64,000 bases of DNA, taken from C7867-006 sp964453075. GTDB taxonomy: Bacteria; Patescibacteriota; Minisyncoccia; Phycocordibacterales; DATDWN01. The stretch spans positions 4,251 to 68,250 of the forward strand of contig CAYVNM010000004.1 in NCBI GenBank assembly GCA_964453075.1, read 5' to 3'. Below are positions 39,828-48,663 of this stretch, piece after piece. The translations under genes were made by a program, and so were the position numbers. The notes beneath the pieces are model-generated. The model did no database searches and was not told the origin of the DNA. It saw only the letters and a program-made list of their open reading frames with translations. Position 1 is the stretch's first letter. The number at the start of each line of letters is the position of its first letter.

Positions 39828-41507
39828 ATGTTACAACAGGAGGCTCTTGATATTTTAAAGATGGGTAAAAACGTTTTTTTAACCGGTCCTGCAGGGAGCG
39901 GTAAAACCCATGTGCTTAATTCATATATTGAATATCTTAAGTCTCATGCTGTGGACGTAGCTGTTACAGCATCTACAGGCATTGCAGCAACACACTTGGG
40001 AGGGATGACGATACATTCATGGTCTGGTATTGGTGTTCGCGACACTTTAACTGATTATGATATAGACGAGCTCATGCAGAGATCATATCTATATAAAAGA
40101 TTCGATAGAACAAAAGTTTTAATAATAGATGAGGTTTCGATGCTTCATCACTACAGACTAGATTTGATTGATTGGATTTGTCGCCAGATGAAGCATAATG
40201 AAAAACCATTTGGTGGGATGCAAGTGGTTTTGTGCGGAGATTTTTTTCAACTTCCCCCTGTAACACGAGGAGGTCTAATTGAATCGGAGTTTGCTTATAA
40301 AGCTGATTCTTGGCAGGATGCCAAACTCACTATTTGTTATTTGTCCGAACAGCATCGTCAGAAAGATAATATCTATCTTTCTATTTTAAATCAGATTCGT
40401 CAGAACAATGTTAATACAAATACTATTGAGCTTTTGAAATCTCGTCTTAACAAGGATCCAGAGTCTGGCAGAGAATTCACTCGTTTATATACACACAACA
40501 TAGATGTTGATATTGTTAACAAAAGACACCTAGATTTAATAGATGCCGAAAAAAAGGAGTATAAAATGAGTTCTAAGGGTTCAAAAAATTTGACAGAAAC
40601 TTTGAAAAAAAGTTGTTTGTCACCTGAAACTTTGGAGTTAAAAAGGGGGGCAAGAGTAATGTTCACAAAAAACCACATGGAGGGTGGTTATGTAAACGGA
40701 ACTTTGGGTTTTGTTGTTGATTTTAATTCTTTTGGAGATCCGGTTATTGAAACAAATAATGGTATGAAGTTTTCTGTTACTCCCCAGTCCTGGAAAATTG
40801 AAGAAGAAGGTAAGGTTAAAGCAGAGATATCTCAACTTCCGTTGCGTCTTGCCTGGGCTATAACAGTGCACAAAAGTCAGGGAATGTCTCTAGATGCTAT
40901 GGAGGTAGATCTGTCCAAATCTTTTGTATCTGGTATGGGTTATGTGGCCCTTTCAAGGGTTCGTTCGCTAGGAGGAATGAAACTCCTAGGTTTTAATGAC
41001 ATGTCTCTTGAGGTTGATAGCGAAGTGCTGGAAAAAGATAGAGAGTTTCAAAAGATGTCTGAATCTGCCCGCAGGGTTCTAGCTGATATGAGCAACGAAG
41101 AAGTTTTAGAAAAACAAAAACAATGGATGAAAAAGATTGAGCCAGAGGAGAGTATAAAGATAAGGAGAAAAGAAAAGGAGGAAAACAAAGAAATTAAGAA
41201 AAGTACACAAGAAATAACAGCGGGATTTTTGGAGCAAGAAATACCACTTGGAGATATTGCGGAAGCAAGAGGAGTGAAACAGGAAACAATAGTGTCACAC
41301 ATAGAGGATTTGTTGGCTGAGGATAGGAAAAACTGTCCGGATATTACTTATTTGAAGAGGGAATTAAAACGCAGTGAATTAGATGAGATTTTAACAGCTT
41401 TCAAAAAATGTAAAACAACCACTCTTTCTCCTGTGTTTAATTACCTACATAAAGAAAAAAAGAAAACCACATATCTAAAAATCCGTTTGGCTAGATTGTT
41501 TTTGTAA
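39828..41507 (+). CDS. PIF1-like 5'-3' DNA helicase with C-terminal helix-turn-helix domain
   Basis: 559 residues, SF1B helicase. Seen: Walker A FLTGPAGSGKTHVLNSYI, ASTGIAATHLGGMTIHSWSGIG, Walker B VLIIDEVSML, CGDFFQLPPV, RGARVMFTKN, and motif V/VI LAWAITVHKSQGMSLD and YVALSRVRSLGGMKL. After a charged linker (about 430-460) there is an HTH_40-type domain (ITAGFLEQEIPLGDIAEARGVKQETIVSHIEDLL), also seen C-terminal in RecQ/YpbB-type proteins. A role in replication or recombination at structured DNA is inferred from the family. Confidence 0.92.
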   Translation: MLQQEALDILKMGKNVFLTGPAGSGKTHVLNSYIEYLKSHAVDVAVTASTGIAATHLGGMTIHSWSGIGVRDTLTDYDIDELMQRSYLYKRFDRTKVLIIDEVSMLHHYRLDLIDWICRQMKHNEKPFGGMQVVLCGDFFQLPPVTRGGLIESEFAYKADSWQDAKLTICYLSEQHRQKDNIYLSILNQIRQNNVNTNTIELLKSRLNKDPESGREFTRLYTHNIDVDIVNKRHLDLIDAEKKEYKMSSKGSKNLTETLKKSCLSPETLELKRGARVMFTKNHMEGGYVNGTLGFVVDFNSFGDPVIETNNGMKFSVTPQSWKIEEEGKVKAEISQLPLRLAWAITVHKSQGMSLDAMEVDLSKSFVSGMGYVALSRVRSLGGMKLLGFNDMSLEVDSEVLEKDREFQKMSESARRVLADMSNEEVLEKQKQWMKKIEPEESIKIRRKEKEENKEIKKSTQEITAGFLEQEIPLGDIAEARGVKQETIVSHIEDLLAEDRKNCPDITYLKRELKRSELDEILTAFKKCKTTTLSPVFNYLHKEKKKTTYLKIRLARLFL

Positions 41508-41511
41508 AAAC

Positions 41512-42522
41512 ATGACTAAGAAACATTATTTGTTGCTTATAGTTTTGCTCGTATTGTTTTTTGGATTTAATTTTTTTGTGTATACAAGGTCATTTGATAT
41601 AGAAGATGATTTTGTAAAAATTACAAAAAAAGAGACCAAACAATACCCATCAGTTTTAAATTTTGGTGATGTTATGTTTGATCGGGGTGTCAGAAATATA
41701 ATGGAAAATCGTGGCCGAGACCCTTTTGAATATGTGAAGAAAGATTTAAAGTTGGTTCAGGGTCACGATGTTTTTATTGTTAATCTTGAAGGTCCAATAG
41801 TAGAAATGAATAGGAAAGAGTGTCAGGCTAAAGCCTATAATTTTCAATTTGCATCTACTACACCAAATTTACTAAAGAGTGTGGGTATTAATATGGTTAA
41901 TATAGCAAATAACCATAGCTACGATTGTTACAATATAGGTTTTACCAAAACCAAGGAATATCTAGATAGTGCAGGTATAGACTATATTGGAGACAATGTT
42001 TTAGAGAAAAGTTATATTACGAAGGTAGTAAAAGGAAAAGTCATAACATTTATTGGAATAGACGAAACAGTAGCTCAAATTCCTGTTTCTGATTTTTATC
42101 CACTTATAAATGAGCTAAATAAGGCTAGCGACTATGTGATAGTTAATATTCATTGGGGTACCGAATATGAGTTGGATAAAACAGAAAAACAAATGACTAT
42201 AGCCCATGCGCTTATAGATAATGGTGCTGATGTTGTTTTTGGGCATCATCCACATGTTGTAGAGCCCGTTGAAATATACAAAGATAAGGTTATATTTTAT
42301 TCATTAGGTAATTTTGTGTTTGATCAAGATTTTGGGGATACTACGGTTGGTTTGGGTGCTAGTGTGGAATTTGAAGGTAATAAAAGTGTTTTCAATATAT
42401 TTCCTTTTAATATAAAAGTTTTTGCACCAGAACTCATGAAAGACGAAGAGAAGAGCGCTTTTTGTGAAAAATATTTGAAAACAGTGGGTCACAATGGTTG
42501 CAGTTTTTATGTAAAAAATTAA
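41512..42522 (+). CDS. CapA/PgsA-family metallophosphoesterase-like membrane protein
   Basis: 336 residues. N-terminal membrane anchor (about 6-24), then the PGA_cap domain: LNFGDVMFDRGV, VNLEGPIV, NMVNIANNHSYDCYNIGF, VNIHWGTEYE, GADVVFGHHPHVVEPVEIY, YSLGNFVFDQDF. The Asp, Asn and His residues of these motifs are the metal site of the calcineurin-like fold. In other bacteria the family is linked to poly-gamma-glutamate capsule, but no capB/C genes are here, so substrate is unknown. It begins 4 nt after the helicase. Confidence 0.9.
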   Translation: MTKKHYLLLIVLLVLFFGFNFFVYTRSFDIEDDFVKITKKETKQYPSVLNFGDVMFDRGVRNIMENRGRDPFEYVKKDLKLVQGHDVFIVNLEGPIVEMNRKECQAKAYNFQFASTTPNLLKSVGINMVNIANNHSYDCYNIGFTKTKEYLDSAGIDYIGDNVLEKSYITKVVKGKVITFIGIDETVAQIPVSDFYPLINELNKASDYVIVNIHWGTEYELDKTEKQMTIAHALIDNGADVVFGHHPHVVEPVEIYKDKVIFYSLGNFVFDQDFGDTTVGLGASVEFEGNKSVFNIFPFNIKVFAPELMKDEEKSAFCEKYLKTVGHNGCSFYVKN

Positions 42523-42533
42523 AATTATGATTT

Positions 42534-43022
42534 ATGAAATATCACCCACTAACAGAAAAAATACAGAATATCTTAAAAGAAAAAAGTTTTGAATTTGAAA
42601 CCTTTGAACACGAGCCAGTTCGCACTAGTGAAGAAGCTTCTAAGCTTCGTCATGGATACAAAATAGAACAAGGGGCCAAGTCTATTATTGTGAGGGTAAA
42701 AAAATCTGGAGAAGGTAAATCGTTTGCAATGTTTGTTTTGCAGGGCAACAAGAAATTTAATAAAGAAAAATTAAAAGATAATTTTGGTTTAACTGATGTT
42801 CGGTTTGCTACCGAAGAAGAGGTTTTCAAAATAACAGACGGCGTGCTTCTTGGAGGAGTTCCGCCATTCGGTAACTTATTTGGTTTACCTGTTTATGTTG
42901 ACTATGGGTTATTAGAAAATGAAAGAATTGTTTTTAATGCTGGGGACAAAAGTTTTTCGATAGGTATGAAAACTACTGACTATGTAAATGTGGTAAATCC
43001 AATAAAAGGGAACATTGTATAA
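42534..43022 (+). CDS. YbaK/ProX-type aminoacyl-tRNA deacylase
   Basis: 162 residues. FEFETFEHEPVRTSEEASKLRHGYKIEQGAKSIIVRVKK, FVLQGNKKFNKEKLK, and GGVPPFGNLFGLPVYVDYGLLENERIVFNAG match the YbaK/EbsC editing domain that hydrolyses mischarged tRNAs. The conserved Lys (GAKSIIV) and the GxxPPFG loop are present. Which tRNA it edits cannot be told. 11 nt after the capA-like gene; same operon. Confidence 0.9.
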   Translation: MKYHPLTEKIQNILKEKSFEFETFEHEPVRTSEEASKLRHGYKIEQGAKSIIVRVKKSGEGKSFAMFVLQGNKKFNKEKLKDNFGLTDVRFATEEEVFKITDGVLLGGVPPFGNLFGLPVYVDYGLLENERIVFNAGDKSFSIGMKTTDYVNVVNPIKGNIV

Positions 43023-43028
43023 AACGAA

Positions 43029-43061
43029 CCCGCCGCACGCGACGGGGTCGTGTGGAGCGGG
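43029..43061 (-). terminator. Terminator of cassette 9
   Basis: CCCGC/GCGGG closing stem with inner CACGCGAC/GTCGTGTG (G-U allowed), read on the minus strand and followed by TTCGTTTT. Convergent with the ybaK-like gene. Confidence 0.75.
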
Positions 43062-43065
43062 TAGA

Positions 43066-43281
43066 TTAGGTTTGTGGTGGGTATCTCTTCAGAACAACCA
43101 ACATGGTGTTTTTTGGAGCTTGTCTGGTCATTACTATCTCGGCCGTCATTGAACTTACTCCACAATCTGTGCGAACCAGGCTAGCCACAACAAGGTTTCC
43201 ATCGTGTGGAACTTGTAAGGAGATGCATCTCCCTACTCTCAGAAACTCAAAGTTTCTGCGGTCGATAGTTAGTGTCTCCAT
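43066..43281 (-). CDS. Cassette 9: 71-residue hypothetical protein
   Basis: Minus-strand ATG 43281 follows AAGGAG (43296-43291) by 9 nt. METLTIDRRNFEFLRVGRCISLQVPHDGNLVVASLVRTDCG... looks beta-rich with three cysteine or methionine-containing strands and a basic tail. GC-richer than its neighbours. No family recognised. It diverges from the lexA operon, and its promoter abuts the SOS box, so SOS control is possible. Confidence 0.68.
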   Translation of the reverse strand: METLTIDRRNFEFLRVGRCISLQVPHDGNLVVASLVRTDCGVSSMTAEIVMTRQAPKNTMLVVLKRYPPQT

Positions 43282-43304
43282 CAGGGGGGTCTCCTTCTAA
43301 GGTT

Positions 43305-43333
43305 AGTCTAGCAGATGAGGTTATCCACAGCAA
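43305..43333 (-). promoter_or_regulatory. Promoter of cassette 9 with embedded DnaA box
   Basis: On the minus strand TTGCTG (43333-43328), 17 bp, TAGACT (43310-43305). A perfect DnaA box TTATCCACA (plus strand 43321-43329) overlaps the spacer and -35. Confidence 0.65.
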
Positions 43334-43345
43334 GATATTTGACTG

Positions 43346-43361
43346 GTGAACCACAGTTCAC
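43346..43361. promoter_or_regulatory. LexA operator (SOS box) in the lexA promoter
   Basis: GTGAACCACAGTTCAC, a perfect 6+4+6 palindrome with the Gram-positive-type GAAC-N4-GTTC core. It lies inside the spacer of TTGACT (43339-43344)-18-TATAAT (43363-43368), so bound LexA would block polymerase. Confidence 0.88.
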
Positions 43362-43399
43362 TTATAATATTTTACATACAAATATTAATAGAAAAAATT

Positions 43400-43600
43400 A
43401 TGAGCAAACAAAATTTAGAAAAAATTTTAAGAAGGGAATTAGAGGTTTTAAATGATCAAATTGATCAGAAAATTATCAAAGGACTTTCATATGCTCGAGA
43501 GGCAAAACGTCACAAGTTTTTACTCTCAAGTTTGGCTAGTGTGCGACGAGAAGCTAGGTCTAGTTCAGGATGGCTCACAAGAACATTTTCTATAATATAA
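43400..43600 (+). CDS. 66-residue hypothetical in the lexA operon
   Basis: Start at ATG 43400, after the promoter; an earlier in-frame ATG (43346) lies inside the operator. Basic, helical protein: LEKILRRELEVLNDQIDQKIIKGLSYAREAKRHKFLLSSLASVRREARSS. No known domain. It lies 6 nt before lexA and would be co-induced by DNA damage. A function in the SOS response is inferred from position only. Confidence 0.7.
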   Translation: MSKQNLEKILRRELEVLNDQIDQKIIKGLSYAREAKRHKFLLSSLASVRREARSSSGWLTRTFSII

Positions 43601-43606
43601 AATCTT

Positions 43607-44188
43607 ATGTCAGAAGAAAATTATATAGTTCAAAAAAATAAAATAATTTCTTTTTATCAGAAAAACAGACGAATGCCTGGATACAAAGAAATAATGGGGC
43701 TTGTTGGTTTCAAATCTAAGAATGCGGTCTACAAACTCATAAACAAACTTGTGGAGGATGAAGTGGTAGACAAAGATTCGAACGGTAGACTTACACCCAT
43801 GAAGATCTTCGGAGAGGTACCTCTTTTGGGACTTGTAGAAGCTGGTATTCCGACAAGTGTAGATCCTAATCAGCTCGATTCATTAAACCTAGATCAGTAT
43901 TTAGTGGGTAATAATAAACAATCAACATACTTACTTGAGGTAAAAGGGGATTCTATGATAGATGAGGGTATAAAAGAAGGTGATTTGGTTATTGTTGAGA
44001 GACGGGGTGATCCCAAAGATGGGGATATAGTTATAGCAGAGGTGGATGGTGGTTGGACCATGAAATATTTCAAGAAAAAGGGAAGTTTGATATATTTGAA
44101 ACCAGCAAACAAAAATTATTCACCAATATATCCGCAGTATGACTTAAAGGTGGCTGCCATAGTTAAGGGAGTAATTCGAAAGTACTAA
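43607..44188 (+). CDS. lexA: LexA repressor
   Basis: 193 residues. N-terminal winged helix with GYKEIMGLVGFKSKNAVYKLINKLVEDEVV, then the S24 peptidase domain. Autocleavage Ala-Gly in LVEAGIP, nucleophile Ser in VKGDSMIDEGI, and general-base Lys in WTMKYFKKKG are all present. It should repress SOS genes until RecA filaments trigger self-cleavage. Autoregulated through the box at 43346. recA is not in the window. Confidence 0.95.
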   Translation: MSEENYIVQKNKIISFYQKNRRMPGYKEIMGLVGFKSKNAVYKLINKLVEDEVVDKDSNGRLTPMKIFGEVPLLGLVEAGIPTSVDPNQLDSLNLDQYLVGNNKQSTYLLEVKGDSMIDEGIKEGDLVIVERRGDPKDGDIVIAEVDGGWTMKYFKKKGSLIYLKPANKNYSPIYPQYDLKVAAIVKGVIRKY

Positions 44189-44312
44189 TTTCTGGTTTTT
44201 TTCTTTTATTTTTTCATTGCTCGTTTTATTTGCTCCACGTAGAATACTTGGTGTACACTTTGATCGCAAATAAAACTTCGTGCCTCAAACTAAAAGAAAA
44301 ATCTTCATAAAT
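44187..44312 (+). repeat. Family I structured element, copy F (after lexA)
   Basis: Left arm overlaps the lexA TAA (44186-44188). Arms AATTT/AAATT and TTTTTCTTTTA (44198-44208) with TAAAAGAAAAA (44291-44301). Perfect 11-bp inner stem GTTTTATTTGC (44223-44233) with 44266-44276. Core keeps TCCACG and CTTTGATC, as in copy C (TCCGCG, CTTGGTC). Confidence 0.7.
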
Positions 44313-44354
44313 TAATGAAACTTTAGGAGGTTAGATAGTATAAAACTTTAGACT

Positions 44355-44645
44355 ATGTCAAAAATGTTTAGATTTAAGGCAAGAGTTTGGCGATGGCCAG
44401 GGGATTTTGGTTGGCATTTTGTTAATCTACCAAAAGATCTGGCTAAAAAGATAAAAAAATACGGAACTCCATATGGGGCGGGATTTATTAAAGTAAGAGT
44501 CACTTTAGGTAAAAGTACCTGGATTACAGCTTTGTTTCCAGACAAAAAATCAGATTCATATATAATGTCAGTTAAGAAACCGATACGTCAGAAAGAAGGC
44601 ATATGGGAAGATGATGAGGTTAATGTTTCATTTCTACTTCAATGA
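44355..44645 (+). CDS. DUF1905-family protein
   Basis: 96 residues. FRFKARVWRWPGDFGWHFVNLPKDLAKKI, GAGFIKVRVTLGKSTWITALFPDKKSDSYIMSVKKPIRQKEGI, DDEVNVSFLL follows the DUF1905 pattern, a small beta-barrel of unknown function. Ends TGA overlapping the ATG of the next gene (ATGA). Confidence 0.85.
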   Translation: MSKMFRFKARVWRWPGDFGWHFVNLPKDLAKKIKKYGTPYGAGFIKVRVTLGKSTWITALFPDKKSDSYIMSVKKPIRQKEGIWEDDEVNVSFLLQ

Positions 44646-44902
44646 AAATAATTGTAAAAGCTAAACCAGGATCAAAAGTGGAACTCGTGGAGAGAATGAA
44701 TCATCCGACTCTGGATTTATTAGATTTCAATAAATGTATGATTGAATACAAAGTTTCAATCAAAGAACCTCCTGTAAGAGGCAAGGCTAACAATGCTATT
44801 GTTCGGGCTTTAGCAAAATACTTTAATGTTTCTCCTTCGCTTGTGCGAATGGTTTCGGGTCAATCAAGCAGGAAAAAAGTTTACGAAATTGTAGGACTGT
44901 GA
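44642..44902 (+). CDS. DUF167 (YggU-like) protein
   Basis: 86 residues. MKIIVKAKPGSKVELV, YKVSIKEPPVRGKANNAIVRALAKYFNVSPSLVRMVSGQSSRKKVYEI matches DUF167 (PxxGKAN-A--LA and SG--SR-K). Function unknown. Translationally coupled to the DUF1905 gene. Confidence 0.9.
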   Translation: MKIIVKAKPGSKVELVERMNHPTLDLLDFNKCMIEYKVSIKEPPVRGKANNAIVRALAKYFNVSPSLVRMVSGQSSRKKVYEIVGL

Positions 44903-45040
44903 ATATTGTGTGGATAACCATATTGACTTTAGACTGGTTCGGCTAGTTTTTATTTTTTATAAATGTACTTATTTTAAGCCGTTATTTAACGAAAAAGATA
45001 TACACATCTATAACTTGACTTAGACCCCATAATAAAAGGG
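44903..45040. other. Spacer upstream of the rpoB promoter
   Basis: AT-rich, no gene. It holds a perfect DnaA box TGTGGATAA at 44909-44917. No terminator recognised for the DUF167 gene. Confidence 0.6.
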
Positions 45041-45070
45041 TTGACAGATGACTGTCTGTTGACGTATACT
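45041..45070 (+). promoter_or_regulatory. rpoBC promoter
   Basis: TTGACA (45041-45046), 18 bp, TATACT (45065-45070). Both hexamers are near consensus. Confidence 0.8.
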
Positions 45071-45076
45071 CTACCT

Positions 45077-45422
45077 TAACTTCATACGATTGAGTCTTGA
45101 TAGAAAGTGAAGGGATTACAAGGTTAATTGGTCCGCTTGCACTATTTTGCGACAAAATCGCTAAAAAAATAATAACGAAATACAGTGCCCTTGGGGAAGG
45201 GTCTGTTTTTGTTTGTGTAATAACTGACAAAATCACCTCATCTGCGTTGTTTGAGAATTATTGTTTCTTTCGCTCCTTACAGGAGTAGCACACCTTTCAC
45301 ATTTTGATTACAAAACGTTCAAGGTCTTGCGAAGTAATAATAACATTTCTCACCCAGCATCTAAGGCAATTTAGTCGGTCATGAGTATTTTATTAATAAG
45401 AAAGTTTAAAGAAATTATTTTT
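45077..45422 (+). promoter_or_regulatory. Long (about 345-nt) rpoB leader with hairpins
   Basis: No convincing gene (a 63-codon frame from a TTG has no ribosome site). Hairpins: GCGA/TCGC near 45148, CCCTT-GGGG-AAGGG (45188-45201) followed by TCTGTTTTTG as in an attenuator, and CTCC-TTACA-GGAG (45273-45285). A regulatory leader is suspected in a genome where most genes are leaderless. Confidence 0.5.
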
Positions 45423-48400
45423 ATGAATATTACAACCGCTCGTCCACAAAAATTTTTCAGTCGTTTCAAAAAACCTTTGGTTTCAACTCCAAACTTTGTT
45501 GAGCCTCAAATAGAGTCTTTTAAGTGGCTCATAGAAAAGGGGTTAAAAGAGGTTTTTGAAGAGTTTTCTTCAATAAAAGATTTTTCTGAAAAGAAATTCA
45601 CGTTGGATTTCACTGGTTTTGAATTGGCTCAAGCAAAGCATGACGAATACTATGCTAAAGACAATAAACTTTCTTACGAAGCCCCTTTAAAGGTTAAAGT
45701 AAAGCTAAAAAATCATATACTAGGTACAGAAAAAGAACAGGAAATCTTTATGGCAGATTTTCCTATTATGACTTCTCACGGTACATTTATTATATCTGGT
45801 ATAGAAAGAGTTATAGTTCCTCAACTGGCACGTTCATATGGAGTTTTCTTTACTGCTTCTGAAATAAAGGGAAGAAAATTGTTTGGTGCTAAAATTATTC
45901 CTTCCAGAGGTGCTTGGATAGAAATAGAATCTGATTCAGATGGGATGATATATGTACGTATAGACAGAAAAAGAAAGTTTGCTGCAACTACACTACTAAG
46001 AGTTTTAGGTGCAAAAGATGATGCTTCCATAAAGAAATTGTTTGCAGAAGATAAGTTTGCAACTACAGCGATAGAAAAAACCTTACTTAAGGATAAGGAT
46101 AAAACTGTAGATGAGGCATTTATAGAGATACACAAAAGACTACGAGATGGGGATTTGGCTACTGCTGACAACGCTAGAGAATTTATAAATTCTATTTTTG
46201 AGGAAGAAAGATATGACCTTTCTCCTGTTGGAAGATATAGATTCAACAAGAGATTCAACAAAAAGATGGATGAGAAGGAGCTTAAGAGAAAGACGGTCTC
46301 ACTTGATGATGTGGTCACCATAATTTCTCACATAGCACTATTAAATAATACTCCTAACGCTATGGAGGACGACATTGATCATTTGGGTAGTCGTCGAGTT
46401 AGGTTTGTTGGTGAGCTATTCCAGCAAAAAATTCGTACAGGTATGGCTCAGATAAAAAGAAACATTCAAAATAGAATGTCTACTATAGATACTGATGTTA
46501 CTCTCCCTGTTCAATTTATTTCTCCAAAGCCATTACAGGCAAGAATAAAAGAATTTTTCACTACCAACCAATTGTCACAATTCATGACACAAGAGAATCC
46601 TCTTGCTGAAATAGAGAATTTACGTTTGTTGTCAGCTTTGGGACCTGGAGGATTGAACAGGACGAGAGCAGGTTTTGAAGTCCGTGATGTACACACTTCC
46701 CACTATGGTAGACTTTGTCCAATTCATACACCTGAAGGCCCTAACATTGGTCTTGTTTTGCGTCTTGCTATTTACGCAAGAATAAATAATTTTGGAATGA
46801 TAGAAACTCCATATGCCAAGGTTAAGAATGGAAAAGTTACAGACGAAATAGTTTATTTGAACGCTTCTGAAGAAGAGAGATATGCTATTGCTCATGCGGC
46901 AACTCCTATAGATAAAGATGGAAAAATAACAGTTCCCGTTGTTGAGGTGAGAATAGAAGGAAATCCTAGTACTACTACTAGAGAAAAAGTTGACTTTATT
47001 GATGTTGCTACAAACCAGGCATTTTCAATAGCAACTTCAATGATTCCTTTCTTGAATCACGACGAAGCAAACAGAGCACTGATGGCATCAAACATGCAAA
47101 GACAGGCTACCCCTTGTATAGTTCCAGAAGCTCCTTTGGTTGCTACTGGAATGGAAGTTGATGCGCTTAGAGACACTGGTAGGTTGGTTATAGCCGAGGA
47201 AGATGGTGAAGTGACACATTCTGATGGTACTAGAATTGTTGTTAAAAATAAACACAACAAAGATAATGAATATACACTTATTAGATTTTCACGTACTAAT
47301 GGTTTTACAGCATTTCATCAAAGACCAAGAGTTAATGTTGGAGACAAGATAAAGAAGGGTGATATATTGGCAGACACCTCAGCAAGTGTGAATGGACAGT
47401 CAGCAATTGGGCAGAACATGCTCGTAGCCTTTATGTCTTGGAGTGGTTCTAACTACGAAGACGCTATTATACTTTCAGAAAGAGTTGTAAAAGATAGTAA
47501 ATTTACATCTATTCATATAGAAGATTTTGTTGTAAATGTTCGAGATACAAAATTAGGTCCTGAAGTAACAACTTGTGATATCCCAAATGTTGGAGAAAGT
47601 AAATTAAAAAACCTTGCAGAGGATGGAATTGTTCAGGTAGGTGCAGAGGTTCGTTCTGGTGACATATTGGTTGGAAAGATTACACCAAAGGGAGAAACCC
47701 AACTTACACCAGAAGAAAGATTGCTTCGATCTCTTTTTGGAGAGAAAGCTCATGATGTAAAAGATACATCAAAAAGAATGGAAGGTGGCAAAAGAGGTAG
47801 AGTTATAAAAGTTCAAATTTTCTCAAGGGAGAACGGTGACAAGTTGGATTCAGGAATAATAAAAAGAATTCATATAGAGGTTGCTCAGCTAAGAAATGTT
47901 TCTGTGGGAGATAAGCTAGCTGGACGACATGGTAACAAAGGAGTTATTTCACGTATCTTACCTGAGGAGGATATGCCATATATGGAAGATGGTACTCCAA
48001 TAGATGTTATTTTGACTCCACTTGGTGTGCCTTCACGTATGAATCTTGGTCAGATTTTAGAACTTCACTTAGGACTTGCTGCACATACACTAGGATATCA
48101 GGCTATTGTTCCTCCATTTACAGGTGCTACTGGAGAGGAGATAAAAGAGGAATTGAAGAAAGCAGGGTTTAGTGAGACAGGAAAGATGAAGTTGTTTGAC
48201 GGAAGAACGGGAGAGGCTTTTGAACAAGAAGTTGCTGTAGGTTACATGTATATATTGAAACTTCACCACATGGTAGAAGACAAAATACACATGAGATCTA
48301 TAGGGCCTTATTCTCTCATCACACAACAACCACTTGGAGGAAAAGCTCAAAACGGTGGTCAAAGATTTGGAGAAATGGAAGTGTGGGCACTTCTCGGTCA

Positions 48401-48620
48401 TGGTGCGGCACATACTTTGCAGGAAATACTGACAATAAAATCAGACGATATTATAGGAAGATCATCAGCTTTTGACGCTATAGTGAAAGGGTTGCCAATC
48501 ACTCAGCTCAATACACCAGCATCATTTAATGTGTTGCTGAACAATCTGCGTGGATTAGCCTTGGATGTTCAAATAAAAAAAGGGTCGAAAGAAATAAATA
48601 ATGAGAAATTAGAAAGTTAA
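45423..48620 (+). CDS. rpoB: RNA polymerase subunit beta
   Basis: 1065 residues from ATG 45423 (MNITTARPQKFFSRF); the in-frame ATG at 45381 adds 14 residues not typical of the family. Seen: NFVEPQIESFKWL, ISGIERVIVPQLARSYGVFF, the rifampicin region (QFMTQENPLAEIENLRLLSALGPGGLNRTRAGFEVRDVHTSHYGRLCPIHTPEGPNIGL), NYEDAIILSERVV, GDKLAGRHGNKGVISRILPEEDMPY and GGKAQNGGQRFGEMEVWALLGHGAAHTL. In the rifampicin pocket NPL replaces the E. coli NPLSE-type Asp region, and Asn is seen at the usual His of 'THKRR' (GLNRTRAG), so resistance could differ. Confidence 0.96.
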   Translation: MNITTARPQKFFSRFKKPLVSTPNFVEPQIESFKWLIEKGLKEVFEEFSSIKDFSEKKFTLDFTGFELAQAKHDEYYAKDNKLSYEAPLKVKVKLKNHILGTEKEQEIFMADFPIMTSHGTFIISGIERVIVPQLARSYGVFFTASEIKGRKLFGAKIIPSRGAWIEIESDSDGMIYVRIDRKRKFAATTLLRVLGAKDDASIKKLFAEDKFATTAIEKTLLKDKDKTVDEAFIEIHKRLRDGDLATADNAREFINSIFEEERYDLSPVGRYRFNKRFNKKMDEKELKRKTVSLDDVVTIISHIALLNNTPNAMEDDIDHLGSRRVRFVGELFQQKIRTGMAQIKRNIQNRMSTIDTDVTLPVQFISPKPLQARIKEFFTTNQLSQFMTQENPLAEIENLRLLSALGPGGLNRTRAGFEVRDVHTSHYGRLCPIHTPEGPNIGLVLRLAIYARINNFGMIETPYAKVKNGKVTDEIVYLNASEEERYAIAHAATPIDKDGKITVPVVEVRIEGNPSTTTREKVDFIDVATNQAFSIATSMIPFLNHDEANRALMASNMQRQATPCIVPEAPLVATGMEVDALRDTGRLVIAEEDGEVTHSDGTRIVVKNKHNKDNEYTLIRFSRTNGFTAFHQRPRVNVGDKIKKGDILADTSASVNGQSAIGQNMLVAFMSWSGSNYEDAIILSERVVKDSKFTSIHIEDFVVNVRDTKLGPEVTTCDIPNVGESKLKNLAEDGIVQVGAEVRSGDILVGKITPKGETQLTPEERLLRSLFGEKAHDVKDTSKRMEGGKRGRVIKVQIFSRENGDKLDSGIIKRIHIEVAQLRNVSVGDKLAGRHGNKGVISRILPEEDMPYMEDGTPIDVILTPLGVPSRMNLGQILELHLGLAAHTLGYQAIVPPFTGATGEEIKEELKKAGFSETGKMKLFDGRTGEAFEQEVAVGYMYILKLHHMVEDKIHMRSIGPYSLITQQPLGGKAQNGGQRFGEMEVWALLGHGAAHTLQEILTIKSDDIIGRSSAFDAIVKGLPITQLNTPASFNVLLNNLRGLALDVQIKKGSKEINNEKLES

Positions 48621-48663
48621 AATAACAAAAAATATTAATTTTTAATTTCTAATTTTAAAAAAT

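Noticed and set aside
45097..45288. A 63-codon open frame in the rpoB leader
   Set aside because: It starts at TTG with no ribosome site, has no family resemblance, and overlaps the hairpins; it is better read as leader RNA.
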